Shown here piece by piece: positions 18,401 through 31,400 of a DNA stretch of 64,000 nucleotides; within the stretch, counting starts at the first letter, position 1; each line of letters begins with the position of its first letter. The notes under the pieces were generated by a model, which did not search any database, had not been told where the DNA came from, and saw nothing but the letters and a program-made list of their open reading frames with translations. The position numbers and the translations under genes are program-made. This DNA comes from Acidovorax sp. A79. Lineage in GTDB: Bacteria > Pseudomonadota > Gammaproteobacteria > Burkholderiales > Burkholderiaceae_C. The stretch spans positions 248,001-312,000 of the forward strand of contig NZ_AP028672.1 of assembly GCF_041154505.1 (NCBI RefSeq), given 5' to 3'.

Positions 18401-20749
18401 TCAGCCGCCCACGCGCTCTTCGGCGGGTGCCGGGGGATAGCCCGGATCGGTCGTGACGGGAGGCAGGCCCTGGCCTCCAGGCGGCCGGGGCGCTGCAGGG
18501 CCCAGGGGCCACGCTGCTGGCGCGGAGGGCACCGGTGCTGGCGGTGCCGTATCGCTGCCAAACAGCCCGCGTATCCAGTCGCGCATGACGCCGAGCGAGC
18601 TATCCGCCGGCGGGGGCGGTGGGGTGGTGTCGAACTCATCGAAGAACCGCTCCTGGCCGTCGATCACCTTGGCCCGGATCGCCTGCTGCATGAACTCGCC
18701 CACCATGGGCAGCGCGCTGCGGGCGCCCTGCCCCCAGTAGTCGCTGCGCAGCGTGATGCGGCCATCGTTGAAGCCCGCCCAGGCCCCCGCCACCACGCGG
18801 GCATGCATGAGGATGAACCAGCCATCCGTGTTGTCCTGGGTCGTGCCGGTCTTGCCCGCCACATCGGCCTGGATGCCATAGCGTGAGCGGATCGCGGTGG
18901 CGGTGCCCCTGTCCACCGCGCCGCGCATGGTGTTGCGCAGCGTCTGGGCCGCGCGGCCTTCGAAGACCGCCTCGGGCACCGGCTTCGCGAAGGTCTCGAG
19001 CACCTTGCCGTGGCGGTCCTCGATGCTGGTGATGAGCACCGGCTCCACATAGCGCCCCAGGTTCACGATGCTGCTGTAGGCCGAGATCATTTCCTTGAGC
19101 GTGACCGGGCTCGTGCCCAGCGCCAGCGATGGCACTTCCTCGAGTGGCGACTGCCGCACCCCCAGCGCCCGCGCCACTTCGGCCACGCGTGCGGGGCCGA
19201 CCTGCTGCATCACCTGGGCGGTGATGGTGTTCTTGGAGAGCGCCAGTCCATCCGCCAGCGTCATGGGCTCGTCGCTCGGCGGACGCCCGTCGGTGGGGCG
19301 CCACACGCGGCCACCGCCCAGCGGTATCTCCACCGCGGCATCCATCAGCGTGTCGCCGGGCGATGCCCCCTTGGCAAAGGCCGCGCCGTACACGAAGGGC
19401 TTGAACGTGGAGCCGGGCTGGCGCCGGGCCGCCTGCACGTGGTCGAACGGGTCCTGGGCGAAGTCGCGGCTGCCCACCCAGGCCAGCACATGGCCCGTGA
19501 CGGGATCCTGCGCGAGAAATCCCGCCTGCACGCGCGTTTTCTCGGAGCGCAGCTTCTGCAGGAAGGCGTCGTCGGCCAGGAGCGCCTTGAGCGCCTCGGC
19601 GGGCTCTTCCCCCTTGTCCAGCGCGGCGCGGTATTCGCTGCTTTCGCGCACCAGGGTCTGCACCAGTTCGTTCTGCGGCCCCCAGCCATCGCGCTTGCTC
19701 CAGGCGGCATCGGCCACGCCCTGCAGCTGGCGGCCCTGGCGCGCCACCGCCTGATTGGCATAGGCCTGCAGGCGCGAGTCGATGGTGGTGCGGATCACCA
19801 GACCATCCGAATACAGGCTGTAGCCCTTGCTGTCGGCCCAGTCGATGAGCTGCTTGCGCAGCTGGATCGCAAAGTGCGGCGCGGGACCCATGACCTCGGT
19901 CTGGCGCTCGAAGTTGACGCGCAGCGGGCGCTTTTGCAGCGTGTCGAACTGTGCCTGCTCCAGCTTGCCGCGCTTGACCATCTGCGACAGCACGGTGTTG
20001 CGCCGGGCCTGCGCACGCTCGGGGTTGAGCACGGGGTTGTAGTAGGCCGTGCCCTTGAGCATGCCGATCAGCGTGGCGCTCTCCAGCACATTGAGCTTGT
20101 CGGCCGACTTGTCGAAGTACGTGCGCGCGGCCATCTCGATGCCGAACGCGTTGTACAGGAAGGGCACGGTATTGAGGTAGGTTTCCAGGATCTCGTCCTT
20201 GGAATACGACAACTCGATCTTGACCGCCGTGATGGCCTCCTTGAGCTTGCGCGTGAGGGCCTGGGGAAACACGCGCGAGCGGCCGATCTCCTCCGGAAAC
20301 AGGTTGCGCGCCAGCTGCTGCGTGATGGTGGAGCCGCCCTGCGGGGCGCCGCGCAGCGTATGCACCACCGACGATACCGTGCGCCTCCAGTCCAGGCCGA
20401 AGTGGTCGTAGAAGCGGTGGTCCTCGGTGGCGATGAGCGCGTTCACCACATGCGGAGAAATCTTGTCGAGCTCCACCCATTCGCGATTGGCCCAGCGGTA
20501 CTCGGCCAGCAGCTTTCCGTCCACCGACATGAGCTGCGCGGGCAGCTCGCTCTTGGCCTTGCGGATGTCGCTGATGGAGGGCGTGAACGGGATCAGGACC
20601 AGGGTGTACGCCAGCACCGCGGCAGGCAGCGCGAGGGCGCACCACAGCAGCGCGCGGCGCAGCGGGCGGGGCATCCAGGCAAACAGGCCGGCCAGCCAGC
20701 GGAACAGGGCCGCGGCGCGGGCCTGGAAGGAAAGCAGCAATGTGCGCAT
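18401..20749 (-). CDS. Class A penicillin-binding protein (PBP1A-type)
   Basis: 782-residue bifunctional cell-wall synthase. A transmembrane helix lies near residues 34-56 (ALLWCALALPAAVLAYTLVL). The glycosyltransferase domain shows ATEDHRFYDHFGLDWR (catalytic Glu) and GGSTITQQLARNLF. The transpeptidase domain has the active-site serine in PGSTFKPF, the second motif SKNT and the third KTGTT. The C-terminal 80 residues are a Pro-rich, disordered tail. It polymerises glycan and cross-links peptides in the periplasm. The gene follows ligA by 28 bases. The symbol mrcA is withheld because bacteria of this group carry several such proteins and I cannot tell which one this is. Confidence 0.92.
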   Translation of the reverse strand: MRTLLLSFQARAAALFRWLAGLFAWMPRPLRRALLWCALALPAAVLAYTLVLIPFTPSISDIRKAKSELPAQLMSVDGKLLAEYRWANREWVELDKISPHVVNALIATEDHRFYDHFGLDWRRTVSSVVHTLRGAPQGGSTITQQLARNLFPEEIGRSRVFPQALTRKLKEAITAVKIELSYSKDEILETYLNTVPFLYNAFGIEMAARTYFDKSADKLNVLESATLIGMLKGTAYYNPVLNPERAQARRNTVLSQMVKRGKLEQAQFDTLQKRPLRVNFERQTEVMGPAPHFAIQLRKQLIDWADSKGYSLYSDGLVIRTTIDSRLQAYANQAVARQGRQLQGVADAAWSKRDGWGPQNELVQTLVRESSEYRAALDKGEEPAEALKALLADDAFLQKLRSEKTRVQAGFLAQDPVTGHVLAWVGSRDFAQDPFDHVQAARRQPGSTFKPFVYGAAFAKGASPGDTLMDAAVEIPLGGGRVWRPTDGRPPSDEPMTLADGLALSKNTITAQVMQQVGPARVAEVARALGVRQSPLEEVPSLALGTSPVTLKEMISAYSSIVNLGRYVEPVLITSIEDRHGKVLETFAKPVPEAVFEGRAAQTLRNTMRGAVDRGTATAIRSRYGIQADVAGKTGTTQDNTDGWFILMHARVVAGAWAGFNDGRITLRSDYWGQGARSALPMVGEFMQQAIRAKVIDGQERFFDEFDTTPPPPPADSSLGVMRDWIRGLFGSDTAPPAPVPSAPAAWPLGPAAPRPPGGQGLPPVTTDPGYPPAPAEERVGG

Positions 20750-20777
20750 CAAGAACTCGGAGTAAGGGGAGAGCGCC

Positions 20778-23325
<2,548 letters not shown>

Positions 23326-23333
23326 GCGGCGGC

Positions 23334-24455
23334 CTAGCTGAACAGCCGGCGCGCCAGCACCGACCCCGCTGACAGGTCGCGCCCGTCGAGCTGGTCGTAC
23401 AGCAGCTCCAGGTCCGAGGCGATCGGGTCCATGGCCATGGCAGGCAGCGGCTGGCCATTCTGGTCACAGAGCACGCCGTCCATGGCCTCGCACAGCGCGG
23501 CGGCGGCCTCGCGCAGGCGCGCAAAGGGTTGTTCGGTTCGGTGGACCTGCGCCACGTCCAGGCTCAGGGTGATGTCGCGGATGGCGGACTGGTCCGGGTC
23601 TTCGGCCAGTGCCGCCTGCGTGTCGTAGCCGAGCGTGAGCAATGGCGGCAGGCCTTGCGCGCCGGCCGGCAGCACCAGGCGCCCGGGCATGGCGCCCGGC
23701 ACGAAGCCCACGCGCGCGGCGTTCTGCTGCACGTAGCCGGGGCTCCAGGCGGCCTGGCGCGCGCGCAGCATGAAGGCCAGTTGCGCGTCGTGGTCGCTGG
23801 CGAACTGGTCCAGCTCGCGGGCGCGGGCCACTTCCTGCAGCATGTCGGGAAAATCGGGGGCGGCATTGATGGCGTCCGCAAACGCCTGGGCCTTGACGAC
23901 GAATTCCGAGAACTCGATCTCGTTGAGCGCGCCCATGCGGTTGGCAAGCTGCACGCCCGCCTGGAAGCTCTGGTAGCGCTGGCCGGGCGCCGGCGTCTCC
24001 CACTGCTGGGTGGCTTCGTTCAGGCCTTCGATCGCAAACGGCTTGCTGCCGGCCCGGCGCGTGGGAGGCAGCGCCGCCAGCGCGGCATCGCCGGACACGG
24101 ACACCTCCGGCTGCAGCGGTGCGATCACGTCGATGAGCGGGTCCAGCCCGGGGCGGCGCTCCAGCGAGAACGGCGGCACGGGCATCTGCAGGGCCTCGCT
24201 GGCATCCACCGTGTGCTCGGAAGGCTCCGGCCCGCGGTCAAGGCCGTGGAATTCCCCGGGGGGCAGGTCAGCGGCCGCGCCCGCCTCGAAACCCGGCTCC
24301 TGGCGCAGCGCGGGCTCGGCCGCGCGCTCGCGTTCCGGCTCTGGCGGCAAGGCGCGCTTGGGCGCGTTGCGGCGCGAGGTCCAGGTGTTGTAGGCCACGA
24401 TGAGGGCCAGCACCAGGCCGCCGATGATGGCCAGACTCAGTTGCAATGTGCTCAT
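23334..24455 (-). CDS. zipA: Cell division protein ZipA
   Basis: 373 residues. One N-terminal transmembrane helix (LSLAIIGGLVLALIVAYNTW), a charged and Pro-rich linker of about 150 residues, and a C-terminal FtsZ-binding domain from roughly residue 230. ZipA tethers FtsZ filaments to the inner membrane at the division site. The order smc-zipA-ligA is seen widely in gamma- and betaproteobacteria and supports the call, as ZipA sequences are poorly conserved. It is 157 bases downstream of smc, with a copy of repeat family B in the gap. Confidence 0.88.
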   Translation of the reverse strand: MSTLQLSLAIIGGLVLALIVAYNTWTSRRNAPKRALPPEPERERAAEPALRQEPGFEAGAAADLPPGEFHGLDRGPEPSEHTVDASEALQMPVPPFSLERRPGLDPLIDVIAPLQPEVSVSGDAALAALPPTRRAGSKPFAIEGLNEATQQWETPAPGQRYQSFQAGVQLANRMGALNEIEFSEFVVKAQAFADAINAAPDFPDMLQEVARARELDQFASDHDAQLAFMLRARQAAWSPGYVQQNAARVGFVPGAMPGRLVLPAGAQGLPPLLTLGYDTQAALAEDPDQSAIRDITLSLDVAQVHRTEQPFARLREAAAALCEAMDGVLCDQNGQPLPAMAMDPIASDLELLYDQLDGRDLSAGSVLARRLFS

Positions 24456-24565
24456 AAAAGAAATTCTCGGCTAACGGCTATCCGCTGCATGGCGCAAGGG
24501 CCGCCGCGGTGAAAATGCGCGCGGCCTGTGCGCGAGACGCCGAGCAAGGGCCGCCCCGCAGCAAG

Positions 24566-24612
24566 GGCGTCGTCCCCCTGGGGGGAAGGTGCGAAGCGCC
24601 TCAGCGGGGTGC
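24566..24612 (-). repeat. Dispersed 3'-end repeat, family B, copy 2
   Basis: Starts directly after the smc stop codon. On the sense strand: CTGAGGCGCTTCGCACC, then TTCCCCCCAGGGGGACGACG. It can form a CCCCC/GGGGG hairpin. It lies inside the smc-zipA gap, so if it stops or trims transcripts it would tune the operon. Confidence 0.65.
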
Positions 24613-27600
24613 TCATATTTCCGCCATGGAGAGGGCCGACTCCATATCGACGGCCACGATGCGCGACACGCCCTGCTCCTGCATGGTCACGCCGATCAGC
24701 TGTTCGGCCATTTCCATCGCGATCTTGTTGTGGCTGATGAACAAAAACTGCGTGCCCTTGCTCATGCTGGACACCAGCTTGGCGTAGCGCTCGGTGTTGG
24801 CGTCGTCCAGCGGCGCGTCCACCTCGTCCAGCAGGCAGAACGGCGCGGGGTTGAGCTGGAAGATGGCGAACACCAGCGCAATCGCGGTGAGGGCCTTCTC
24901 GCCACCCGACAGCAGGTGGATGGTCTGGTTCTTCTTGCCGGGCGGCTGGGCCATCACCTGCACGCCGGAATCAAGGATTTCATCGCCGGTGATGATGAGC
25001 TTGGCCTGGCCGCCGCCGAACAGCTCGGGGAACATGCGGCCAAAGTGCGCGTTCACGGTGTCGAAGGTGCCCGAGAGCAGCTGGCGTGTTTCGCCGTCGA
25101 TCTTGCGGATCGCGTCTTCCAGCGTGTTCATGGCCTCGGTCAGGTCGGCCGTCTGCGCATCGAGGAAGACCTTGCGCTCGCTGGCGAGCTTGAGTTCGTC
25201 CAGCGCGGCGAGGTTCACCGCGCCCAGGGCGGCGATCTCGCGGTGCAGGCGGTCGATTTCGCTTTGCAGGCCACCCACGCGCACATTGCCGTCGGTGATC
25301 GACTGGGCCACGGCCTCGAGGTCGGCCTGGGCGTCGGCCAGCAAGGTGGTGTACTGCTCCAGGCCCAGGCGCGCCGCCTGTTCCTTGAGCTGGAATTCGG
25401 TGATGCGGGCGCGCAGCGGGTCGAGCGCGCGTTCGAGCTGCATGCGGCGCTCGTCGCTGGCGCGCAGCTTGGTGGTGAGGTCGTCGTATTCGCTGCGCTG
25501 GGCGCCGAGCGCTTTTTCGCGCTCCATCTTCACTTCCAGTGCGGCCTGCAGGCCACCTTGCGCGGCAGCATCGGACAGGCGGGCCAGCTCGTCGCGCGCG
25601 CGCTGCTGCTCGTCGGCCAGGGCCGTGGCCTGCTGCGTGGCGGTTTCGATGGAACGGTTGAGTTCGGCGCGGCGCGCCTCCAGGCTGCGTTGCGAGAACG
25701 TGGCCTCTTGCGCCTGGCGCTCCAGCGTGCGCTGCTGTTCGCGGCAGGCCGTCAGCTTGCGCTCGGCTTCGATCACGCGGTCGCCCAGCTGGGCCTCGCG
25801 CTCCTGGCTGTCGGCCAGCTGCATGTCGAGTTCTTCAAAGCGCGCCTCGGCGGCCACGCGGCGTTCCTGCAGGTCGGCCAGCTGGGCCTCCACCTCGGCC
25901 AGGTCGCCGTCGATTTGCTGGCTGCGCGCGCGGGTCTGTTCGGCCAGCTGGGTCAGGCGCAGGGTCTCGACCTGCAGCTCGTGGGCGCGGCTCTGGGTTT
26001 CGGTGGCTTCGCGGCGCGCGGCCACGAGGCGCTGCGAGGCATCGGCGTACGCGGCCTCGGCACGCACCAGGGCCGTGCGCGATTCTTCGGCGATGAGCGC
26101 TTGCGCGCGCAGCTCTTTTTCGAGGTGCTCGATCTCCTGCGCGCGGGCCAGCATGCCGGACTGCTCGGAATCCTGCGCGTAAAAGCTCACGCTGTGGGCG
26201 CTGACCGCATGGCCGGTAGGAACAAACACCACCTCCCCGGGTTGCAGCGTGCTGCGGCGGGCCAGGGCGTCGTCCAGCGTGGGCGCGGTGTAGCAGCCTT
26301 GCAGCCAGTCCGTGAGCACGGCACGCAGGCCGGCATCGTTCAGGCGCAGCAGGTCCGACAGGCGGGCGTGGGGTGACGAGGTTTCGGGGTGGCCCGCGGC
26401 GGGAGCGCTGTAGAAGGCCAGGCGCGCGGGCGGCGCGTCGGTGCCGCCAGAGCCCAGGAAGCCACGCACCATGTCCAGGCGCCCCACTTCCAGCGCAGCC
26501 AGGCGCTCGCGCAGCGCGGCTTCCAGCGCGTTTTCCCAGCCGGGCTCGATGTGGATGCGGCTCCACAGGCCTTGCAGGCCGTCGAGCCCGTGTTTGGCCA
26601 GCCAGGGGCGCAGCTTGCCGTCGGTCTTGACCTTTTCCTGCAGCGCCTTGAGCGCTTCCATGCGCGCCGACAGGTCGGCCTGGCGCGCGCTTTCGGTGTT
26701 CACGGCCTGCTGGCGGGTGCGGCGGTCGTCGTCCAGCTGGGGCACGGACTCCTGCAGCTCGTGCAGGCGGGCTGCCGTGGTCTCGGCGATCTCCTGCGCC
26801 TCTTCGAGCTGCTCGCGCAGGTTCGTCAGGCGGGCTTCATCGGGCGCGGCCAGTGCATTGCGGTCGGTGCGCAGGCGCTCGAAGCGGCTGTCGAGCTGGC
26901 GGCTTTGTTCGTCGATGCTGCGCTGCTCGGCGGCCAGCACGCCAATCTGCTGCTGCACCTGCACCACGCTGCTGCGCTGCTCGGCCGTGCGGCTTTGGGC
27001 CTGGCGCAGGGCTTCTTCCAGGTCGGGCAGCTGCATGGCCTGCTCTTCGACCTGGGCGGCCAGCAGTTCGGCGCGCTCTTCGGCGTCCACACCGGCACCG
27101 GCCAGGTTTTCGAGCTCGATGTCGGCCTCTTCCTTGCGGGCCTGCCACTGGGCGATCTGCTCGGCTAGCGTGACCAGGCGCTGCTCCACGCGCTGGCGCC
27201 CTTCGATCACGTAGCGGATCTCGGCTTCGAGCTTGCCGACCTCGGCCGTGGCCTCGTACAGCCGGCCCTGGGCCTGGTTCACCTGGTCGCCGGCCGCGTA
27301 GTGGGCCTGGCGGATGGTTTCGAGGTCGGACTCGACGGCGCGCAGATCGGCCATGCGGGATTCGAGGTCGTTGACGGCTTGGAGGCCGTCCAGGCGCACC
27401 TTGTTCTGCTGCTCTTCGGCCTCGGCGCGCTTCAAAAACCACTGCTGGTGCTGCTTGAGCGTGGCGTCGGCCTGCAGGGTGTTGTATTTGGCGGCCACCT
27501 CGGCCTGCTTCTCGAGCTTTTCGAGGTTGGCGTTCAGCTCGCGCAGGATGTCTTCGACCCGCGTGAGGTTCTCGCGCGTGTCCGACAGGCGGTTTTCCGT

Positions 27601-28137
27601 CTCGCGGCGGCGCTCCTTGTACTTGGAGACACCAGCGGCTTCTTCGAGGAACAGGCGCAGTTCCTCCGGGCGGCTTTCGATGATGCGGCTGATGGTGCCC
27701 TGGCCGATGATGGCGTAGGCGCGCGGCCCTAGGCCCGTGCCCAGGAACACGTCCTGCACGTCGCGGCGGCGCACGGGCTGGTTGTTCAGGTAGTAGCTGC
27801 TGGTGCCGTCGCGCGTGAGCACGCGCCGCACCGCGACCTCGCCGTACTGGCCCCACTGGCCGCCCGCGCGGTGGTCGGAGTTGTCGAACACCAGCTCCAC
27901 GCTGGCGCGGCTGGCCTGCTTGCGGGTGGTGGTGCCGCTGAAGATCACGTCCTGCATGGACTCGCCACGCAGCTCGCTGGCCTTGCTCTCGCCCAGCACC
28001 CAGCGCACCGCGTCCATGATGTTGGACTTGCCGCAGCCGTTCGGGCCCACCACACCGACCAGTTGCCCGGGCAGCATGAAATTGGTGGGTTCAGCGAACG
28101 ACTTGAAACCGGAAAGCTTGATCGAGGTAAGACGCAC
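24613..28137 (-). CDS. smc: Chromosome segregation protein SMC
   Basis: 1174-residue condensin ATPase. The N-terminal head has Walker A GPNGCGKS at residues 31-38 and the Q-loop nearby; long coiled coils flank a hinge around residues 500-660. The C-terminal head has the signature LLSGGEKALTA and Walker B CLLDEVDAPLDD. Full length for the family. The start codon is GTG, giving MRLTSIKLSGFKSF, the conserved N terminus. SMC dimers extrude DNA loops and separate new chromosomes with ScpA and ScpB, which are not in this window. It heads the smc-zipA-GNAT-ligA-PBP run. Confidence 0.97.
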   Translation of the reverse strand: MRLTSIKLSGFKSFAEPTNFMLPGQLVGVVGPNGCGKSNIMDAVRWVLGESKASELRGESMQDVIFSGTTTRKQASRASVELVFDNSDHRAGGQWGQYGEVAVRRVLTRDGTSSYYLNNQPVRRRDVQDVFLGTGLGPRAYAIIGQGTISRIIESRPEELRLFLEEAAGVSKYKERRRETENRLSDTRENLTRVEDILRELNANLEKLEKQAEVAAKYNTLQADATLKQHQQWFLKRAEAEEQQNKVRLDGLQAVNDLESRMADLRAVESDLETIRQAHYAAGDQVNQAQGRLYEATAEVGKLEAEIRYVIEGRQRVEQRLVTLAEQIAQWQARKEEADIELENLAGAGVDAEERAELLAAQVEEQAMQLPDLEEALRQAQSRTAEQRSSVVQVQQQIGVLAAEQRSIDEQSRQLDSRFERLRTDRNALAAPDEARLTNLREQLEEAQEIAETTAARLHELQESVPQLDDDRRTRQQAVNTESARQADLSARMEALKALQEKVKTDGKLRPWLAKHGLDGLQGLWSRIHIEPGWENALEAALRERLAALEVGRLDMVRGFLGSGGTDAPPARLAFYSAPAAGHPETSSPHARLSDLLRLNDAGLRAVLTDWLQGCYTAPTLDDALARRSTLQPGEVVFVPTGHAVSAHSVSFYAQDSEQSGMLARAQEIEHLEKELRAQALIAEESRTALVRAEAAYADASQRLVAARREATETQSRAHELQVETLRLTQLAEQTRARSQQIDGDLAEVEAQLADLQERRVAAEARFEELDMQLADSQEREAQLGDRVIEAERKLTACREQQRTLERQAQEATFSQRSLEARRAELNRSIETATQQATALADEQQRARDELARLSDAAAQGGLQAALEVKMEREKALGAQRSEYDDLTTKLRASDERRMQLERALDPLRARITEFQLKEQAARLGLEQYTTLLADAQADLEAVAQSITDGNVRVGGLQSEIDRLHREIAALGAVNLAALDELKLASERKVFLDAQTADLTEAMNTLEDAIRKIDGETRQLLSGTFDTVNAHFGRMFPELFGGGQAKLIITGDEILDSGVQVMAQPPGKKNQTIHLLSGGEKALTAIALVFAIFQLNPAPFCLLDEVDAPLDDANTERYAKLVSSMSKGTQFLFISHNKIAMEMAEQLIGVTMQEQGVSRIVAVDMESALSMAEI

Positions 28138-28345
28138 GGGTCAGGGAACGGGCAAAAAGAGGATGAAGGCGGGGATGCAAAAGTGGCGCCAGGCGGACGT
28201 TCCAGGCCGGAACACCCAGGCCGCAGCAAGGGCGGAATGATACCGCGCCGCCTGCAGCCCCCCGGCCCCCGGCTGACGAGCAGGGGCACACGGCCGGGGT
28301 GCAGCGCAAACATTTGGCAAAAACCAGCTATTGCGCTTATCCCGC

Positions 28346-28372
28346 CTTGATTTCATGCTATCGATTTTGACA
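28346..28372 (+). repeat. Dispersed repeat family A, degenerate copy
   Basis: TTGATTTCATGCTATCGATT followed by TTGAC matches the GCTATC...TTGA part only. It lies in the gap of about 290 bases between smc and the c-di-GMP protein gene, in which I see nothing else. Confidence 0.4.
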
Positions 28373-28425
28373 GATCCTGCACCGGCAGGGTGGCGGGCGG
28401 GCTGGTGCGGGCCGGTGTGCCAGGG

Positions 28426-31400
28426 CTACGCGTGCTGCGCGCCCGTCCCATTCGTTTTGCGCACCAGCGCCTCGAACTCGGCCACCGGCACGGGCGGGCT
28501 GAACAGGTAGCCCTGCCAGGCGTGGCAGTGGTGGCGCTCCAGAAACTCGCGCTGGGCCTCGGTTTCCACCCCTTCGGCGATCACGCGCAGGCCCAGGCTG
28601 GTGCCCAGCGCCACCACGGTGCGGGCGATGGCGGCGTCGTTGGGGTCGGTGAGCACGTCGCGCACGAAACTCTGGTCGATCTTGAGCTGGTCCAGCGGCA
28701 GGCGCTTGAGGTAGGCCAGCGACGAGTACCCCGTGCCAAAGTCGTCCAGCGAGAAGCCCACGCCGTAGCCCTTGAGCTGGCCCATCTTCTCGATGGTGTC
28801 TTCCACGTCGTCCAGCAGCAGGCCCTCGGTCATCTCCAGCTTGAGCTGGTGCCCCTGGGCGCCCGAGCTGGCCAGCGCGGCCAGGACCTGGGCCACGAAA
28901 TCGCCCTGGTGGAACTGGCGCGGGCTCACGTTCACCGCCAGGCTCAGCACGGCCAGCTCGGGCTGCGCGGCCCAGCGGGCCAGGCACCCGCAGGCCACCT
29001 GCAGCACCCATTCGCCCAGCGGGAGGATCAAGCCTGTCTCCTCCGCCAGCGGGATGAAATGCGCGGGGGAGACAAAACCGTCGCGTGGATGGCGCCAGCG
29101 CAGCAGCGCCTCGGCACCGGTGATGCGGCCCCGGTCGATCTGCGGCTGGTAGTACAGCTCGAACTGGCCCTGCGCCAGGCCAATGCGCATGTCGCGCTCC
29201 AGCGCAGCCCGTGCGCTCACGGCGGCCTGCATCTGGGGGTCGTAGAAGCGCAGCGTGTCGCGGCCGGCGTTCTTGGCCTGGTAGAGCGCCAGGTCGGCGC
29301 GCTTGAGCAGTTCGTCCACGGTCTCGCGCATGCCGCTGAAGATGGTGACGCCCATGCTCAGCGAGCTGTGGTGCGCGGTGCCGTTGAGCATGTAGGGCTC
29401 GCGCAGGGTGGCCAGGATGCGCTGGCCCACTTCTTCGCTGCGGGCCGCGGCCTCCTCGGGGTTGTCGCCCAGGTCTTCCAGCACCACGACGAATTCGTCG
29501 CCTCCCTGGCGGGCAACAGTGTCGTCCTCGTGCACGCAGCCACGCAGGCGGTGCGCCACCTGCAGCAGCAGGTGGTCGCCGCTGTCATGGCCCCGGGTTT
29601 CATTGAGTGTCTTGAAGTTGTCCAGGTCGAGCAGCAGCAAGGCGCCGCTGCGCCCGTGGCGGGCACTGGTGGCCAGCGCCTGCTGCAGCCGGTCCATGAG
29701 CAGGCGGCGGTTGGGCAGGCGCGTGAGCGGGTCGTAGTAGGCCAGGTGGTTGATCTCCTCCTCGGCCGCCTTGCGCTGGCTCAGGTCCTGCATGGTGACC
29801 AGGTGCCCGCCTTCCACCTGCACCCCCGAGACTTCGACGGGGCGCAGCTGCCCGTCATGGCAGCGGATGAGGTACTCGGCGCCGGGGATCACGCCGTCGC
29901 CGGCCTGGGCGCTCTGCGCCGCCTCGCGCCAGCCCTGGCGCATGGTTTCGCGCTCCTCGCGCTCCGGGAACGCGCGCTCCCACCAGGTGTCCACATCGGG
30001 CACCTCGGCCTCGGTGTACCCGCAGATCTGCACGTAGCGCTGGTTGCGAAAGCTGATGCGCCCGTCGGGCTGCACCAGGCACAGGCCCATGGGCAGGCGC
30101 TCCAGAATGCCCCGCAGCCGGTGTTCGTTGGTGCGCAGGGTGTCCTCCATGCGCTTGCGCGAGGTGATGTCCTGCACCACGGCGATGTGGTGGTCGGGCG
30201 TGGCCCCGGGCACCCACATCGGCGACACGGTGAGGTCGACCCACACCGAATGGCCGCGCTTGTGGATGTAGCGCTTTTCCAGCCGGTATTCGGGCACCTC
30301 CCCTGACTTGAGGCGCTCCAGGTGCTGCGCGTCCGTCTCCAGGTCGTCGGGGTGCGTGATGGCCCGGATGTTGAGCTCCTGCATCTCCTCGGGGCTGTAG
30401 CCCACGATGTCGCCATAGCGCTGGTTGGCGCGCAGGAACCGGCCGGTGGAGGTGTCCAGCAGCGCGACCCCCACGCTGGCCTGGTTGAACAGGGCGCGAA
30501 AACGCTCCTCGCTCTCGTGGCGGGCCTCGTCCGACGCCTGCGCGCGCACCAGCGCCATGGTGCGCTGGCGCACCAGCAGCCCGACCGTGGAAGCCAGCAG
30601 GAGGGACACCAGGATGCCCCCCAGCCCCGCCAGGACCGGCAGCCGCGCCTCGGACGGCGAGAGGAACGAGCGCGCGGGATGGAAGGTCAGGCGCCAGCGC
30701 CGGTCGTGCACGAGCAGGTCGCGCACAAACGGCTGCGCATCGGGCAGCGCCGCCGACGACTGCGCCAGCAGGGGCCGGACGGTGGTGTCGGTGGAGCCCG
30801 CGCGCACCGAGCCATGGTCCTCCATCGACACGGCAATGCCGTTGAGCAGGCCCTGGCTCCCCAGCGCCTGAACCAGGTCGAACACCCGGATGGTGGACGC
30901 CACCGCGCCCAGGAAGCGCGGCTCCGGCGTGCCCGCCGTGTAGTCGAACACCGGCACGCGGATCACGAAGCCCGCGCGGTGCTTGTCCTCCTGCAGCAGG
31001 TCGAACGGGGCCGAGGCCACCGTGTGGCCGCTGTCCCGGCTGTACTGCATGGCGGCCAGGTTGGTGGGCTGGGCGCTGATGTCCAGGCCCAGCACGCTTT
31101 CATTGCCCGCCATGGGCCACAGGTACTCGGCCACGAAGTACTCGGCCCGCTCGCCCGGTGGCCGGATGGCGAAGTCGGGGTAGCCGTGGGTGGACAGCGA
31201 GGTGTCGGCGCGCACCCGGGATTCATAGGCGGCCCGCTCGGCGCCCGGCACCCAGCGGGTGAACGACAGGTTGCGCACGCCGGGATACCGCTGGCCCACT
31301 TCCAGGTCGCTCGCCGCGCGCTCGAACTCCGCGCGGGTCAGGTGCGGATTGGCCGTGAACAGGCCGCGCAGGCCGTTGACGACTTCGGTATGCCCCTCGA

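Noticed and set aside
18636..20645. Long second frame on the minus strand through the class A PBP gene
   Set aside because: The product is low-complexity Arg/Ala/Gly; the PBP frame has all glycosyltransferase and transpeptidase motifs.
20763..20777. Fusion of the class A PBP with ligA
   Set aside because: An in-frame upstream extension of the PBP exists, but its residues are the BRCT end of ligA read in another frame; a proper ATG start lies 28 bases after ligA.
24589..26376. Long plus-strand frame opposite smc
   Set aside because: It mirrors smc codons; Leu/Ala/Gly/Arg-rich, no domain, and smc is intact.
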